Source: Gammaproteobacteria bacterium
GTDB taxonomy: Bacteria > Pseudomonadota > Gammaproteobacteria > Pseudomonadales > Azotimanducaceae
Reading direction: 5' to 3'
Assembly: GCA_018656865.1 (NCBI GenBank)
Contig: JABHYO010000150.1
Coordinates: 1-64,000 of the forward strand
Length of the DNA stretch: 64,000 nucleotides
Positions within the stretch are counted from its first letter, which is position 1, and the number at the start of each line of letters is the position of its first letter. The notes below the pieces were generated by a model. It was not told the DNA's origin and did not search any database. It was given only the letters and a program-made list of their open reading frames with translations. A program made the translations under genes and the position numbers. Positions 22,408 to 34,712 of this stretch are shown piece by piece.

Positions 22408-24516
22408 TTGTTAAACGGTTATCGTGAGATCTCGATGGGCGATCAGGATCCAATTCGACTGCTTATTCTGGAAGAGTCCCAGAATCGGGCAGAGGAACTT
22501 ATTGTGCTACTCCGGACGGCTGGCAGGGCAACACGCGCCCACCTGATAGAGTCTGAGAGTGACTTTGCGGCAAAAGTCACCGAGCAGAAATGGGATCTGA
22601 TTCTCGCATCACAAAACGCCAACGGCTTTTCTGCGGCGGCACTCCTGTCTCAGATCCAGACAATGGACAAGGACATCCCGGTTATTCTGATCGCCGACAA
22701 CAGGGACCCATCTTCCATCACTGACGGACTAAAGCTCGGCGCAGCCGACGTCGGCCTTGACGACGATGACGAACGCCTCGTACTGATTATCGAGCGCGAA
22801 CTGCGCAACCTCGAGAACCGCCGTCAAAAACGTAGCGCAGAAGTAGAACTACGGGAAACAGACCGACGTAACAACCTATTGCTGGATTCATCGACAACAG
22901 CAATCGCCTATGTGCATGAAGGTATGCATATCTATACCAACCAGGCTTATGCGGATCTATTTGGGTATGAGGACCCCGACGAATATGCCGGGATTCCCAT
23001 CATCGATCTGATCTCAGGGGAGGACCAGGGTAAGTTCAAAACCTTCCTCAAATCCTTCGAAAAAGATGAGGCCAACGAAGAGGAGTTCTGTTGCGTCGAC
23101 AACGAGGACTCAACGATCCTGACCACTCTGAAAATGTCAAATGCAACCTACGACGGCGAGTCCTGCACCCAGGTCATCTTCAAACCCCTGGTGGATGAAT
23201 CCCAACTGGAAGACCGGATTAAGGAAATTTCGAGTCAGGATCTGCTTACCGGACTCTTCAACAGACAATACTTCGTGGAGCAGCTTGATTACGCTGTTGA
23301 TAATGCTAACGAGGACAAACAATCCTCAATCATTTTTTATATTGCCATAGACCATTTCCCCAGAATTCGTTCCGAGGCAGGAATATCCAATGCAGATCTG
23401 GTTCTCGGCGACCTCGCCAGCCTGATTCGAACCGATGTCAGTGACGATTGCCTCATGGCGAGATTCGGGGATGACGTCTTCACGATACTGATGCAGGGTA
23501 ATGACAAGGATGCGGCAGAAGAAGTGGCTGAAGCAATACGACTAAAAGTCGAAGGCCACATGTCTGATGTTTCCGGTAAGAGCTATCAGACAACCGTCAG
23601 TATTGGCCTATCGATGATCGCTGAAAACACTTCAACCGTCGAAGAAGCCATTTCCCGTGCTCACCAGGCCGCAGATTCGCTCGAAGAAGGCAATGCCGTT
23701 GCCTTCTATGAGCCCGCCAAGATTACCGTCGGAGAAGAAGGTAAATCCGTATCCGCTGATGCGCTCAAAGACCTTATTTCCCATGCCTTAAAAGAGAATG
23801 CCTTTAAGCTGGTCTTCCAACCGATTGTCAGCCTGCATGGTGAGGACGAAGAACAGTTTGAGGTGCTGCTGCGCCTGCCCGATGCCGAAGGCAATATTCT
23901 GAATCCGGGACAATTCATGACTCAGGCGGAGGAAGCAGGTCTGCTGCACAAAATCGACCGCTGGGTGGTTCTGCAGGCAGTCAAGGCGTTGGCCGACCAA
24001 AGAGAAGCTGGCGGTAAAGGCAGGCTCTTCATTAACGTCAGCCATAAAACCCTTGGTGACGAGGAATTTCTCCCCTGGATGAGTGTCGCCCTCAAGGCCG
24101 CAAGGCTACCCAGCGACGCTATTATTTTCCAGATTCACGAAAACGACGCGACTTCTTACATCAAGCAGGCTGCCAAATTCACCAAAGGGCTGCAGGAACT
24201 GCATCTGAAGTCTTCGATCAACCACTTTGGCTGTTCCCTGAATCCGTTCAACCTGCTAAAACACCTGACACCGGATTTCGTCAAACTCGACGGTTCCTTT
24301 GCCACACAGATTGAAGAAAGCGACGAAAAGCAGGAAGAATTAATCGAAATGGTTCAGTCCCTGCAGGCAACTGGTGTGCTGACCGCAATTTCCGGAGTCG
24401 AAAACCCCTCCATTCTGCCGACATTATTTATGACCGGCATCAACTATATCCAGGGCAACTACATATCAGAACCATTGGACGATCTCGAATACGACTTCTC
24501 GTCTGAGGATCTCTAA
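22408..24516 (+). CDS. FimX-like protein: REC-like, PAS, degenerate GGDEF, degenerate EAL
   Basis: 702 aa; GGDEF position reads FGDDVF, EAL position reads EVL, DDFG position reads NHFG. Confidence 0.8.
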   Translation: MLNGYREISMGDQDPIRLLILEESQNRAEELIVLLRTAGRATRAHLIESESDFAAKVTEQKWDLILASQNANGFSAAALLSQIQTMDKDIPVILIADNRDPSSITDGLKLGAADVGLDDDDERLVLIIERELRNLENRRQKRSAEVELRETDRRNNLLLDSSTTAIAYVHEGMHIYTNQAYADLFGYEDPDEYAGIPIIDLISGEDQGKFKTFLKSFEKDEANEEEFCCVDNEDSTILTTLKMSNATYDGESCTQVIFKPLVDESQLEDRIKEISSQDLLTGLFNRQYFVEQLDYAVDNANEDKQSSIIFYIAIDHFPRIRSEAGISNADLVLGDLASLIRTDVSDDCLMARFGDDVFTILMQGNDKDAAEEVAEAIRLKVEGHMSDVSGKSYQTTVSIGLSMIAENTSTVEEAISRAHQAADSLEEGNAVAFYEPAKITVGEEGKSVSADALKDLISHALKENAFKLVFQPIVSLHGEDEEQFEVLLRLPDAEGNILNPGQFMTQAEEAGLLHKIDRWVVLQAVKALADQREAGGKGRLFINVSHKTLGDEEFLPWMSVALKAARLPSDAIIFQIHENDATSYIKQAAKFTKGLQELHLKSSINHFGCSLNPFNLLKHLTPDFVKLDGSFATQIEESDEKQEELIEMVQSLQATGVLTAISGVENPSILPTLFMTGINYIQGNYISEPLDDLEYDFSSEDL

Positions 24517-24596
24517 CAACCAGCCTGTCATCCAAAGAGTGCCGAAAATCTGGTGCAGCAGTGCCAGCAAGATGAGGTCATGCAACACAAGGTCGG

Positions 24597-25826
24597 CTAT
24601 TGCGAGAGCGGACCCAATTCAGCATCACGATCGCGGATCCCCATCAGATATAGCAGGCTGTCCAGGCCCAATGTCGAAATGGAATGACCGGCACTTTCCC
24701 TGACAAGAGGTTTTGCGTGAAAAGCGATGCCCATACCGGCCGCGTCAAGCATCGCCAGGTCATTGGCCCCGTCACCGACTGCGATAGTCTGCTGAAGCGA
24801 TATTCCTTCCTTTTCAGCAATAGCCCGAAGCAACTCTGCCTTTCTTGCCGCATCCACAACCGGACTGACAACCTCTCCCGTCAGCTGGCCATCCCTGATC
24901 ACCAATTCATTGGCGTAGACATAGTCAATACCCAGTTTTTCTTTCAGCGTTTCACCGAAATACGTGAAACCACCTGACAGAATGGCCGTCTTATATCCCA
25001 ATCTGTTCAGCGTTTGAAACAAGTGTTCAGCACCTTCCATCAGAGGCAGTCTCTCTGCGACCTCACTCAAAGCATCGACGGGCAGCCCCTTCAGCAGGCT
25101 GACTCTTCGGGCAAGGCTGGTCGTAAAATCTATATCACCCGCCATGGCGCTCGCCGTTATCGCACTTACCTCTTCTCCCGCACCGGCAAGTGCCGCCAAT
25201 TCATCGATCACTTCCGTCTTGATCAGAGTCGAGTCCATGTCAAACGCGATCAGTCTGCGGGTTCTACGGTAAATGCCATCTTCCTGAACGGCAATGTCAA
25301 CTTCCAGGTCGGCGCACATCGCCAGCAGTTGCTCCCGAAAGGATTCACCTGGCGTACCCCGCAGTGAAAATTCAACACAGGCCTTCGACATGTCGTCCGA
25401 CTCGCCAAGGGAAACGCGACCAGAAAGGCGTGTAATGTTGTCGATATTGAGCCTATTCTCAGCGATAACTCTCGACACTTCGGCAATATGGGTAGCTCTG
25501 ATTCGGCGGGCCAGTAGTGTGAGTATGTAGCGCGATGAACCCTGAAGGTCCACCCAGGTTTCATAACTTCCCTCGGTCACCGGTGTAAAATTGACTTCCA
25601 CACCCAGAGATTCAGCCTCCGCGCACAAGGCATCGTAAACACGCTCGGCTGTACTCGGCACCTTTGCAAGAATGCCTAGTGACAGATGATCGTGAATCAC
25701 CGATTGACCGACATCGAGAATATCGACATCAGATTCACCTAACAGTTTTGCTATGGTTGCAGTGATGCCAGGCCTATCCTTGCCGCTGACACTGATCAAC
25801 ACAAGTTCAGTCATCGTTCGTTCCAT
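24597..25826 (-). CDS. serB: Phosphoserine phosphatase with N-terminal ACT domains
   Basis: AFDMDSTLIKTEVIDELA, VGDGANDLAMLDAAGMGIAFHAKP. Confidence 0.95.
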   Translation of the reverse strand: MERTMTELVLISVSGKDRPGITATIAKLLGESDVDILDVGQSVIHDHLSLGILAKVPSTAERVYDALCAEAESLGVEVNFTPVTEGSYETWVDLQGSSRYILTLLARRIRATHIAEVSRVIAENRLNIDNITRLSGRVSLGESDDMSKACVEFSLRGTPGESFREQLLAMCADLEVDIAVQEDGIYRRTRRLIAFDMDSTLIKTEVIDELAALAGAGEEVSAITASAMAGDIDFTTSLARRVSLLKGLPVDALSEVAERLPLMEGAEHLFQTLNRLGYKTAILSGGFTYFGETLKEKLGIDYVYANELVIRDGQLTGEVVSPVVDAARKAELLRAIAEKEGISLQQTIAVGDGANDLAMLDAAGMGIAFHAKPLVRESAGHSISTLGLDSLLYLMGIRDRDAELGPLSQ

Positions 25827-25901
25827 TCAAGACACGCGTAATTATCCGGTAATCCGCTATACTCTCAACCGAATTCAGCACCTCTGGGGGGACGAGCGCC
25901 A

Positions 25902-26927
25902 ATGTCGGATGAAGCACCAGCTACTTCACGGTTGCTTCTGCTACTCGTTGTACCACCTCTTCTGGTCGGTATACTCGTCTTCACGATCCTCTCCGCTGAA
26001 TTCAGCCACCGCAGTGCTGACCAGCAACAGCGCTACGGCAAGGCAACCGCCGATCAGCTTTCGGGTTTTCTTGCCCAATACGTCGTCGAGGGTGACGTGC
26101 TTTCACTAAACGTGGTTACTGCCGAGCTGATTAACGGAGGCCAGGTCCATTTCGTAGCCGTTTACGATGACACCAATACCCTGATCGCTCAAAGCGGCAG
26201 GGACAATAACAGATTCACATCTTTTACCAGCGATATTACTTTTCAAGACTCGGTAGTCGGATTCGTCAGGGTGGCAATTCCCAAAACCCAGTCGGCTAGT
26301 CGATGGTGGCTTTCGGTCCCTGGTACGGTCCTACTATTCGCGCTCGCTATTGTCTGGCGCAAACCAGACCTGGTCACGCTCTGGCTATACCCAAAGGTTG
26401 CAGAGGAAACTCAGCGGGAAGAGCAGCCAGATATAGCCATCGACGAAACAAATCCTGAAGGTTTCGAGGAATGCATTCTAGTAGTCCGAGTCAGACCGGC
26501 CCACTATCTGGAACGCTATTTCGACAAGTTTTTCAGTGCCGCAGAACTCTATAGGGGGATCGTCGAGCAGACGACGCCAGAGGAACTCGTCATCCACTTC
26601 GAAGGACCGGACGCGGTTTTCATGGCCACGTCTACAGGTCTGTTGATCCGCGAGCTAACCGAACTGATGCAGGGCAATATGAGCTTCGGCGGCACCCTCG
26701 ACCTGATTTCCCAGGAGCCGGAAAAAACACGAAAAGCCGCGAGCTATCTTGCATCGATTGCAGAAGGCGATCTAATCATGGCCGGTGGCGAAGCTCTGGT
26801 ACAGGATCGCGTAGAATTACAGACTTTCCACCATTCACTGGTGGACTCACAGGATCTTCGACGAATAACACAGGTTCCCAACCAGACCATTCTTGTGGAT
26901 CAGGCGAAGCAGCTCGTCGCTGGCTAA
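25902..26927 (+). CDS. Predicted membrane protein, Smp/YtjB/AhpA-like by position between serB and parC
   Basis: N-terminal TM, periplasmic sensor-like region, second TM (TVLLFALAIVW); genomic context. Confidence 0.6.
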   Translation: MSDEAPATSRLLLLLVVPPLLVGILVFTILSAEFSHRSADQQQRYGKATADQLSGFLAQYVVEGDVLSLNVVTAELINGGQVHFVAVYDDTNTLIAQSGRDNNRFTSFTSDITFQDSVVGFVRVAIPKTQSASRWWLSVPGTVLLFALAIVWRKPDLVTLWLYPKVAEETQREEQPDIAIDETNPEGFEECILVVRVRPAHYLERYFDKFFSAAELYRGIVEQTTPEELVIHFEGPDAVFMATSTGLLIRELTELMQGNMSFGGTLDLISQEPEKTRKAASYLASIAEGDLIMAGGEALVQDRVELQTFHHSLVDSQDLRRITQVPNQTILVDQAKQLVAG

Positions 26928-26977
26928 CGTCATGCATTCGACAAGCCATTGGTTTAAGTCGTTGTCGTCTAGCAGTT

Positions 26978-27106
26978 AGGGGTGGGGGCATACCGTAAAG
27001 TGTGCTTCGCGGCCTTCCTGCCTACCCTCAGTTGCCATGGAGCCTGTAGTCTCCACGGTGCCTTCGGCGCTCGCTTTGATACACTTTTCAGTATGCCCCC
27101 ACCCCT
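26978..27106. repeat. Long imperfect palindrome (16-bp perfect outer arms plus inner arms)
   Basis: AGGGGTGGGGGCATAC (26978-26993) vs GTATGCCCCCACCCCT (27091-27106); inner AAGTGT/ACACTT; central TGGAG/CTCCA. Confidence 0.9.
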
Positions 27107-27138
27107 CTCCAACTCCAGCGCTACCGTCATTCATCGAA

Positions 27139-27280
27139 GTTATCCGGCTAAGACAGGGAGTGCTATCTGGCGCATGGTCGCAGCAGACTCAAGGACATGG
27201 ATGTCCGAAAGTCAGCGTACAGGGAAGTTCCGGGCGGCGCACCGCTTGCAGCGGTGCTGAGAGCATGTGCCGGATAGCAA
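27139..27280. repeat. Second structured intergenic module enclosed by TATCCGGC/GCCGGATA
   Basis: Outer arms 27141-27148/27269-27276; inner hairpins GGACAT-gg-ATGTCC (27193-27206) and GCACCGC-ttgca-GCGGTGC (27239-27257). Confidence 0.75.
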
Positions 27281-27309
27281 CGACCGCAACCTCGACTTCA
27301 TAGAATAGA

Positions 27310-29565
27310 CTAGGCGTCACCGCGGATAACCGTGACGTCATCGACCTTCTGAAACCCCCTTGGCAGCTTCAGACCTCGGCGCGCCCGCTCTCCCCGATAG
27401 TGTTCCAACTCATTGATCGTCAGATTGAGTGTTCGCTTGCCTGAAGTAACGACGAGGATATCGACCTCCGAGAAGACCCGCACGAAGTGCATGAACTCCA
27501 CGCGATCTTCGACCCGCGCCTTGGGAATATTCATAATCTTGACGCCCTTGCCCCGGCCCAGCTTCGGTAGATCACCAACCGGGAAGATCAGCAACCGGCC
27601 CTCGTTGCTAAAGGCGGCAACGAATTCATGCTTTTCGTCCTGCACCGGTGAGGGCTGATTCACGATACCGCCTTTCGGTACGGACAAGAGCGATTTACCC
27701 GCTTTGTTCTTTGTGATCATGTCACCGAAAGTGACGATAAATCCGTAGCCCGCATCGCTGGAAACGACAAACTGAGAACCTTTGTCACCGACGGCAATGC
27801 CGGTGAATATCGCCCCGGCTGGTGGGTTAAACCTACCGGTCAAGGGTTCGCCCTGACCCCGTGCTGATGGCAGGGTGTGCATCGCCGCGGTATAGGCACG
27901 ACCCGTCGAATCAAGAAACACTGCGTCCTGATTCGATCTCCCTGGCAACGCCTGCAGAAAACTGTCACCGGACCGGTAACTCAATTCTACCGCATTGACC
28001 TCATGACCCTTGGCTGCCCTAACCCAGCCCTTCTCCGAGAGTACAACAGTGACTGATTCGGTTGAGATCAGATCCTTTTCTTTGAACGCCTGAGCCTCTT
28101 CACGTTTGACAATTTCCGACCGTCGTTCATCACCATAGGTTTCCGCATCAGCCATCAGCTCTTTTTTGATCAGCGTTTTCAGGCGCGCCTTTGAGCCGAT
28201 GGTTTTCTGAAGATCTGCCCTTTCCGTATCCAGCTCTTCCTGTTCACCTCTGATCTTTACCTCTTCCAGTCGGGCCAGTTGCCGCAGGCGAAGGTCCAGG
28301 ATAGCGTCTGCCTGAAGCTCTGAAAGTTTGAACTTCTTAATCAACGCCTCTTTCGGCTTATCCTCCGTCCGAACGATCCTGATCACCTCATCAATGTTGA
28401 GGAAGGCGATCATGAGCCCTTCGAGGATGTGCAGACGATCCAGAATCTTATCAAGTCGAAACTGCAGTCTGCGCAGGACTGTATCCTGTCTAAACTTCAA
28501 CCATTCCGATAGGAGATCCAGCAGAGGCCTGACTCTAGGCTTGCCGTCGATGCCAATCACATTGAAATTAACCCGATAACTACGTTCCAGATCCGTTGTC
28601 GCAAAAAGGTGAGCCATCAGCTGATCGACATCGACCCGGTTGGACTTTGGCACGATAACGATTCTCGTCGGATTCTCATGGTCCGACTCGTCCCGAAGAT
28701 CGATGACCATGGGTAACTTTTTGGCCTGCATCTGCGATGCGATTTGTTCCAAGATCTTGGTTCCTGATACCTGGAAAGGCAATGCTGTAATGACAATGTC
28801 GCCATCTTCCCTGGCGAAGACCGCCCTTGCGCGAACTCCGCCCCGACCGGTCTCATAGATTTGTATTATTTCCTCAACAGGTGAAATGATCTCGGCACCG
28901 GTTGGGAAGTCTGGTCCTCTGATATGTTCGAGTATGTCATTGAGTGTCGATTTTGGTTTATCCAATAACCGGATGCAGGCACTGACCACTTCATTCAGAT
29001 TGTGAGGCAGGATATCCGTTGCCATACCGACTGCGATACCACTACCGCCATTTAGAAGAATATTGGGTAGTCTTGCCGGCATGTTTAGCGGTTCAGCCAG
29101 TGTACCGTCGAAGTTGGGGGTCCAGTCGACGGTTCCCTGTTTCAGCTCGCCCAGAAGCACTTCGGCATAGGCTGTCAGCTTGGATTCTGTATAACGCATC
29201 GCAGCGTAGGACTTCGGGTCATCCGGCGAACCCCAATTACCCTGCCCATCCACCAGTGGGTAGCGATAGGTAAATGGCTGCGCCATCAACACCATAGCCT
29301 CGTAGCAGGCAGAATCGCCATGAGGGTGAAACTTGCCAATTACATCGCCAATGGTTCTGGCTGACTTCGCGTACTTGGCATCGGTACCAAGTCGCAGTTC
29401 GTTCATGGCGTGAATGATACGGCGTTGCACCGGTTTCAACCCATCACCTATATGCGGCAGAGCCCGGTCGTTAATCACATACATCGCATAATTGAGATAT
29501 GCGTTTTCAGTGTATTCGGTAAGTGATATCTGCTCGATATCGCCATCCATTGTCGTTTCACTCAT
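27310..29565 (-). CDS. parC: DNA topoisomerase IV subunit A
   Basis: [46 protein letters not shown]. Confidence 0.97.
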   Translation of the reverse strand: MSETTMDGDIEQISLTEYTENAYLNYAMYVINDRALPHIGDGLKPVQRRIIHAMNELRLGTDAKYAKSARTIGDVIGKFHPHGDSACYEAMVLMAQPFTYRYPLVDGQGNWGSPDDPKSYAAMRYTESKLTAYAEVLLGELKQGTVDWTPNFDGTLAEPLNMPARLPNILLNGGSGIAVGMATDILPHNLNEVVSACIRLLDKPKSTLNDILEHIRGPDFPTGAEIISPVEEIIQIYETGRGGVRARAVFAREDGDIVITALPFQVSGTKILEQIASQMQAKKLPMVIDLRDESDHENPTRIVIVPKSNRVDVDQLMAHLFATTDLERSYRVNFNVIGIDGKPRVRPLLDLLSEWLKFRQDTVLRRLQFRLDKILDRLHILEGLMIAFLNIDEVIRIVRTEDKPKEALIKKFKLSELQADAILDLRLRQLARLEEVKIRGEQEELDTERADLQKTIGSKARLKTLIKKELMADAETYGDERRSEIVKREEAQAFKEKDLISTESVTVVLSEKGWVRAAKGHEVNAVELSYRSGDSFLQALPGRSNQDAVFLDSTGRAYTAAMHTLPSARGQGEPLTGRFNPPAGAIFTGIAVGDKGSQFVVSSDAGYGFIVTFGDMITKNKAGKSLLSVPKGGIVNQPSPVQDEKHEFVAAFSNEGRLLIFPVGDLPKLGRGKGVKIMNIPKARVEDRVEFMHFVRVFSEVDILVVTSGKRTLNLTINELEHYRGERARRGLKLPRGFQKVDDVTVIRGDA

Positions 29566-29575
29566 CGTTTTTTTC

Positions 29576-31489
<1,914 letters not shown>

Positions 31490-31606
31490 CTACTGAGGTA
31501 TTTAGCGACAAAGGAGATGCCGCCATGCGGGTCTCAATTATATGCAATGAGTGTGGAATTCCCTAGGGAGACTCTGACTATTTGTGCACAACTCTGCCGC
31601 ACGGGC

Positions 31607-32059
31607 CTATGACAAGGCGACCGGCTCCAGCGAATATCCATGTTCGATGCAGTGAGTCAGCAGTTCGCCGAAAAATTTGTTGATCTGGGACTTTTCGTCA
31701 GGTTGGAACATATTGACGTTCGGTGTGGGATATCGGAATCGAAAATTCCGATGGCGTTCGAATCTGACGACTTCCGCCGATCTAACATCATGATAGATAC
31801 GAACGTCGATGTTCGGCCACCGGATAAAGGGGCTGTCTTCTTCCGCTGATACATTGACCGTTAGCATCGTGGTAAAGGGACAGCGCTCTGTAATCCGAAT
31901 GATTACAGTCGCTCCTTCTTCGGTTCTTGTCTTGATACCAAATGTCAGGTCATCCTCGGAATCCATCTCCGGAAACAACTGACTCAGGCGGATATAGTTG
32001 GCATCGCACTCAGCCATATCTGCAATCAGGTCCGGAATGTAGATGTACCTGTTGGTCAT
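31607..32059 (-). CDS. DUF1249 (YqiB-like) protein
   Basis: 150 aa, YIPDLIADMAECDANYIRLSQLFP; near parE as in other Gammaproteobacteria. Confidence 0.8.
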   Translation of the reverse strand: MTNRYIYIPDLIADMAECDANYIRLSQLFPEMDSEDDLTFGIKTRTEEGATVIIRITERCPFTTMLTVNVSAEEDSPFIRWPNIDVRIYHDVRSAEVVRFERHRNFRFRYPTPNVNMFQPDEKSQINKFFGELLTHCIEHGYSLEPVALS

Positions 32060-32163
32060 TGTTCTTCCTGGTATCTTGAAAAAAGATTACCACAATCATC
32101 GGAAAATACAGGGTTGATCTTTACCTTGAAAATATGAGATGGGCGTAAGTTTCAGCCCGGTTT

Positions 32164-33423
32164 TTACCGGGCTATCAAGCCTATCAGCAATTGTTCCGCT
32201 CGTTCGATAGATCCCCGGTTCCGCTCAAGAACTTCGCTGGCTGCGGCTACAAGAAGGCGCGTCCGGCCCTCATCGCGCATCAGACCGATAACCTCGTCTT
32301 TGAGTTCTTTTCGATCCCGGGCGATCAGCATTGCCCCATGATCGATGAACTGCTGTGTAATATCCTCAACATTATCGAGATGCGGCCCCATGATCACCGC
32401 AGTACCTGCCCTCACCGCTTCCAGCAGGTTGTGGCCGCCAACAGGCACGAGACTGCCACCGATATATGCAACCCGGGCGATCGGAAAGTAGGATTCAAGC
32501 TCTCCCATAACATCCAGCATCAGAACACTGTCATCGGCAGTCACCGGCACACCCTCACTGAACCTTCTGGCTGGATATCCCATTGAAGCGCAAACCCTGG
32601 CAACATGATCCGTACGATGGGTATGACGGGGTGCAAGCACCAGCAACGCATCCGGCACAACAGCGGCGAGAGAATCCATAACCGACAACAGGGCCTCTTC
32701 CTCTCCTTCATGGGTACTGGCACCCAGGATTACAGGTCTTCCAGTGGTCAGTTGCCGTGCCGAAGCAAGCCGTGCCTCGTGACCTGCTGAATACTGACCA
32801 TCAAATTTGATGCTGCCAGTTACCTTCACCTTATCGGATTCCGCCCCCAACTCGATGAACCGTTTCGCATGCGGTTCCGTTTGCGCCGCAATGAGATCCA
32901 GAGAGCGCATCATGGGCACGGTTAGAACGCTAATCCGGGAATACCCCTCAGCCGAACGGGCTGCCATCCGTCCATTGATAACCGCTGCAGGTATACCGTC
33001 CCGCTCACAGGCAGCCAACATATTCGGCCAGAGCTCCGTATCGATGGTGATGAACAGGCGAGGTCGATTTCTCGAGAGGAACCGGTTGATTGCATCAGGT
33101 ATGTCATAAGGTGCATAGCAGTTCTCAACGGCATCACCAAGCAGAACCCGCGCCCTTTCACGTCCTGTTGGTGTCATATTGGTCACAAGACATGGGTAAC
33201 CGGCGATGAGAAGCCGCTTTATCAGAGGCGCCGCAGCGACTGTTTCTCCCGCTGAGACAGCATGAATCCAAATCACCTCACCAGGTCGTCGAGACCGGAA
33301 AAAGCCAAATCGCTGACCCAGGTCACGACGATAGTCGGGCTCCTTGATGGATCTTTTGACAAGCCTCAGCAACACAAAGGGAATCGCGAGGTAAAAGGCA
33401 CAGCTGTAGAGAAATCGGTACAA
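32164..33423 (-). CDS. waaA: 3-deoxy-D-manno-octulosonic acid transferase
   Basis: IWIHAVSAGETVAAAPLIKRL, GGSLVPVGGHNLLEA. Confidence 0.95.
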   Translation of the reverse strand: MYRFLYSCAFYLAIPFVLLRLVKRSIKEPDYRRDLGQRFGFFRSRRPGEVIWIHAVSAGETVAAAPLIKRLLIAGYPCLVTNMTPTGRERARVLLGDAVENCYAPYDIPDAINRFLSRNRPRLFITIDTELWPNMLAACERDGIPAAVINGRMAARSAEGYSRISVLTVPMMRSLDLIAAQTEPHAKRFIELGAESDKVKVTGSIKFDGQYSAGHEARLASARQLTTGRPVILGASTHEGEEEALLSVMDSLAAVVPDALLVLAPRHTHRTDHVARVCASMGYPARRFSEGVPVTADDSVLMLDVMGELESYFPIARVAYIGGSLVPVGGHNLLEAVRAGTAVIMGPHLDNVEDITQQFIDHGAMLIARDRKELKDEVIGLMRDEGRTRLLVAAASEVLERNRGSIERAEQLLIGLIAR

Positions 33424-33539
33424 GTTGATCCGCCGGATTTAGCTGTCCTTCCCCTGAAGCTCAAAGGATAACCATGTCACCTGACCGATGCCACCGGCAC
33501 CCTGTATAATTTGGGCTTGCGCCCAGAGAATATGAAATC

Positions 33540-34712
33540 TTGAGTCCGGTTCAGTACAAGACAGATATCGCTATCGTGGGCGGTGGAATTGCCGGGCTGT
33601 GGTTGCTAAACCTGCTCCGAGACCGCGGGTTCGACACCGTGCTACTTGAAAAACGAGCCCTCGGAAATGGGCAGACGGTGGCTTCCCAGGGCATGATCCA
33701 CGGTGGTATCAAGTATGCCCTGGGCGGTCTGCTAACCGATGCTTCCGAAACCATTGCAGCCATGCCGGCCAGGTGGCAGGCGTGCCTTGATGGCTGTGGA
33801 GAGCTGGATCTGCGTGGCGTCAAAACCCTATCAACCGACTACTATCTTTTTTCAGATGCCAGGCTGACCTCAAAGATCACTGCATTTTTCGGCAGCAAGG
33901 CGATCGATGGCCGGGTTAAACCCGTCTCAAAGGAACATGCGCCGGAGGCCTTACGGCATCAGGACTTCAAAGGCCTCATTTACCAATTGCAGGATCTGGT
34001 ACTGGATCCCGTATCTCTTCTTGAACAACTCGCCAGACGCCACGCGGACAGCATCCGCATCGGAGATATCAAACTCGACTCCCATGACTCTTCCGTGCGA
34101 GCCATCACACTCGCCGATGGTTCTCTGGTCAAGGCAAAGCTGTATATCTTTGCCGCCGGTAGCGGCAACGGTCCAATGATCGATCAGCTCCAGCTGCCGG
34201 TCACTATGCAGCAACGGCCGCTTCACCAGGTTGTTGTTCACGGAGGAGATCTGCCCGCTCTCTTTGCTCACGCTGTTAGTCTTCGCAGTGCTGACAAGCC
34301 CAGGCTTACCATCACAACTCATGGAACAGCCAACGGAAACCATGCCTGGTACCTGGGTGGACAACTGGCGGAAACAGGAGTCGATAGATCTGACGCTAGC
34401 CAGATTCGCCACGCGAAGACGGAACTAAGTGCCATCTTCCCCTGGTTATCATTCGACCGCTGTCAGTTTTCGACCCACCGGATCGACCGCGCCGAACCTG
34501 GCCAGAAGGACCAGGGTCGGCCAGACACGCCGTATGCAAGACGTTTTGACAATTCTCTGGTCTGCTGGCCAACCAAACTGACGCTGGCACCGATGCTGGG
34601 CGATATGGTTCTCAAAGAAATCGACTTTGAAGGCAGTGGCTCTGCCCAGACGAATTTCGGTAGCAACTACCGCATTGGCGAGGCACCCTGGGAAGCAGAC
34701 CATGAGGCTTGA
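33540..34712 (+). CDS. FAD-dependent oxidoreductase (DAO/GlpA-like); TTG start possible
   Basis: IAIVGGGIAGLWLLNLLRDRGFDTVLLEK dinucleotide-binding motif; QGMIHGGIKYALGG. Confidence 0.8.
   Translation: MSPVQYKTDIAIVGGGIAGLWLLNLLRDRGFDTVLLEKRALGNGQTVASQGMIHGGIKYALGGLLTDASETIAAMPARWQACLDGCGELDLRGVKTLSTDYYLFSDARLTSKITAFFGSKAIDGRVKPVSKEHAPEALRHQDFKGLIYQLQDLVLDPVSLLEQLARRHADSIRIGDIKLDSHDSSVRAITLADGSLVKAKLYIFAAGSGNGPMIDQLQLPVTMQQRPLHQVVVHGGDLPALFAHAVSLRSADKPRLTITTHGTANGNHAWYLGGQLAETGVDRSDASQIRHAKTELSAIFPWLSFDRCQFSTHRIDRAEPGQKDQGRPDTPYARRFDNSLVCWPTKLTLAPMLGDMVLKEIDFEGSGSAQTNFGSNYRIGEAPWEADHEA

Noticed and set aside
26982-27303. Plus-strand ORFs of 92 and 88 aa between the membrane protein and parC
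   Set aside because: Translations of the palindromic elements with no domain signature; the structured-repeat explanation is better.
33500-33535. Short hairpin TTGGGC-ttgc-GCCCAG near TATAAT before the FAD oxidoreductase
   Set aside because: Small and common; the TATAAT-like box probably marks an ordinary promoter.
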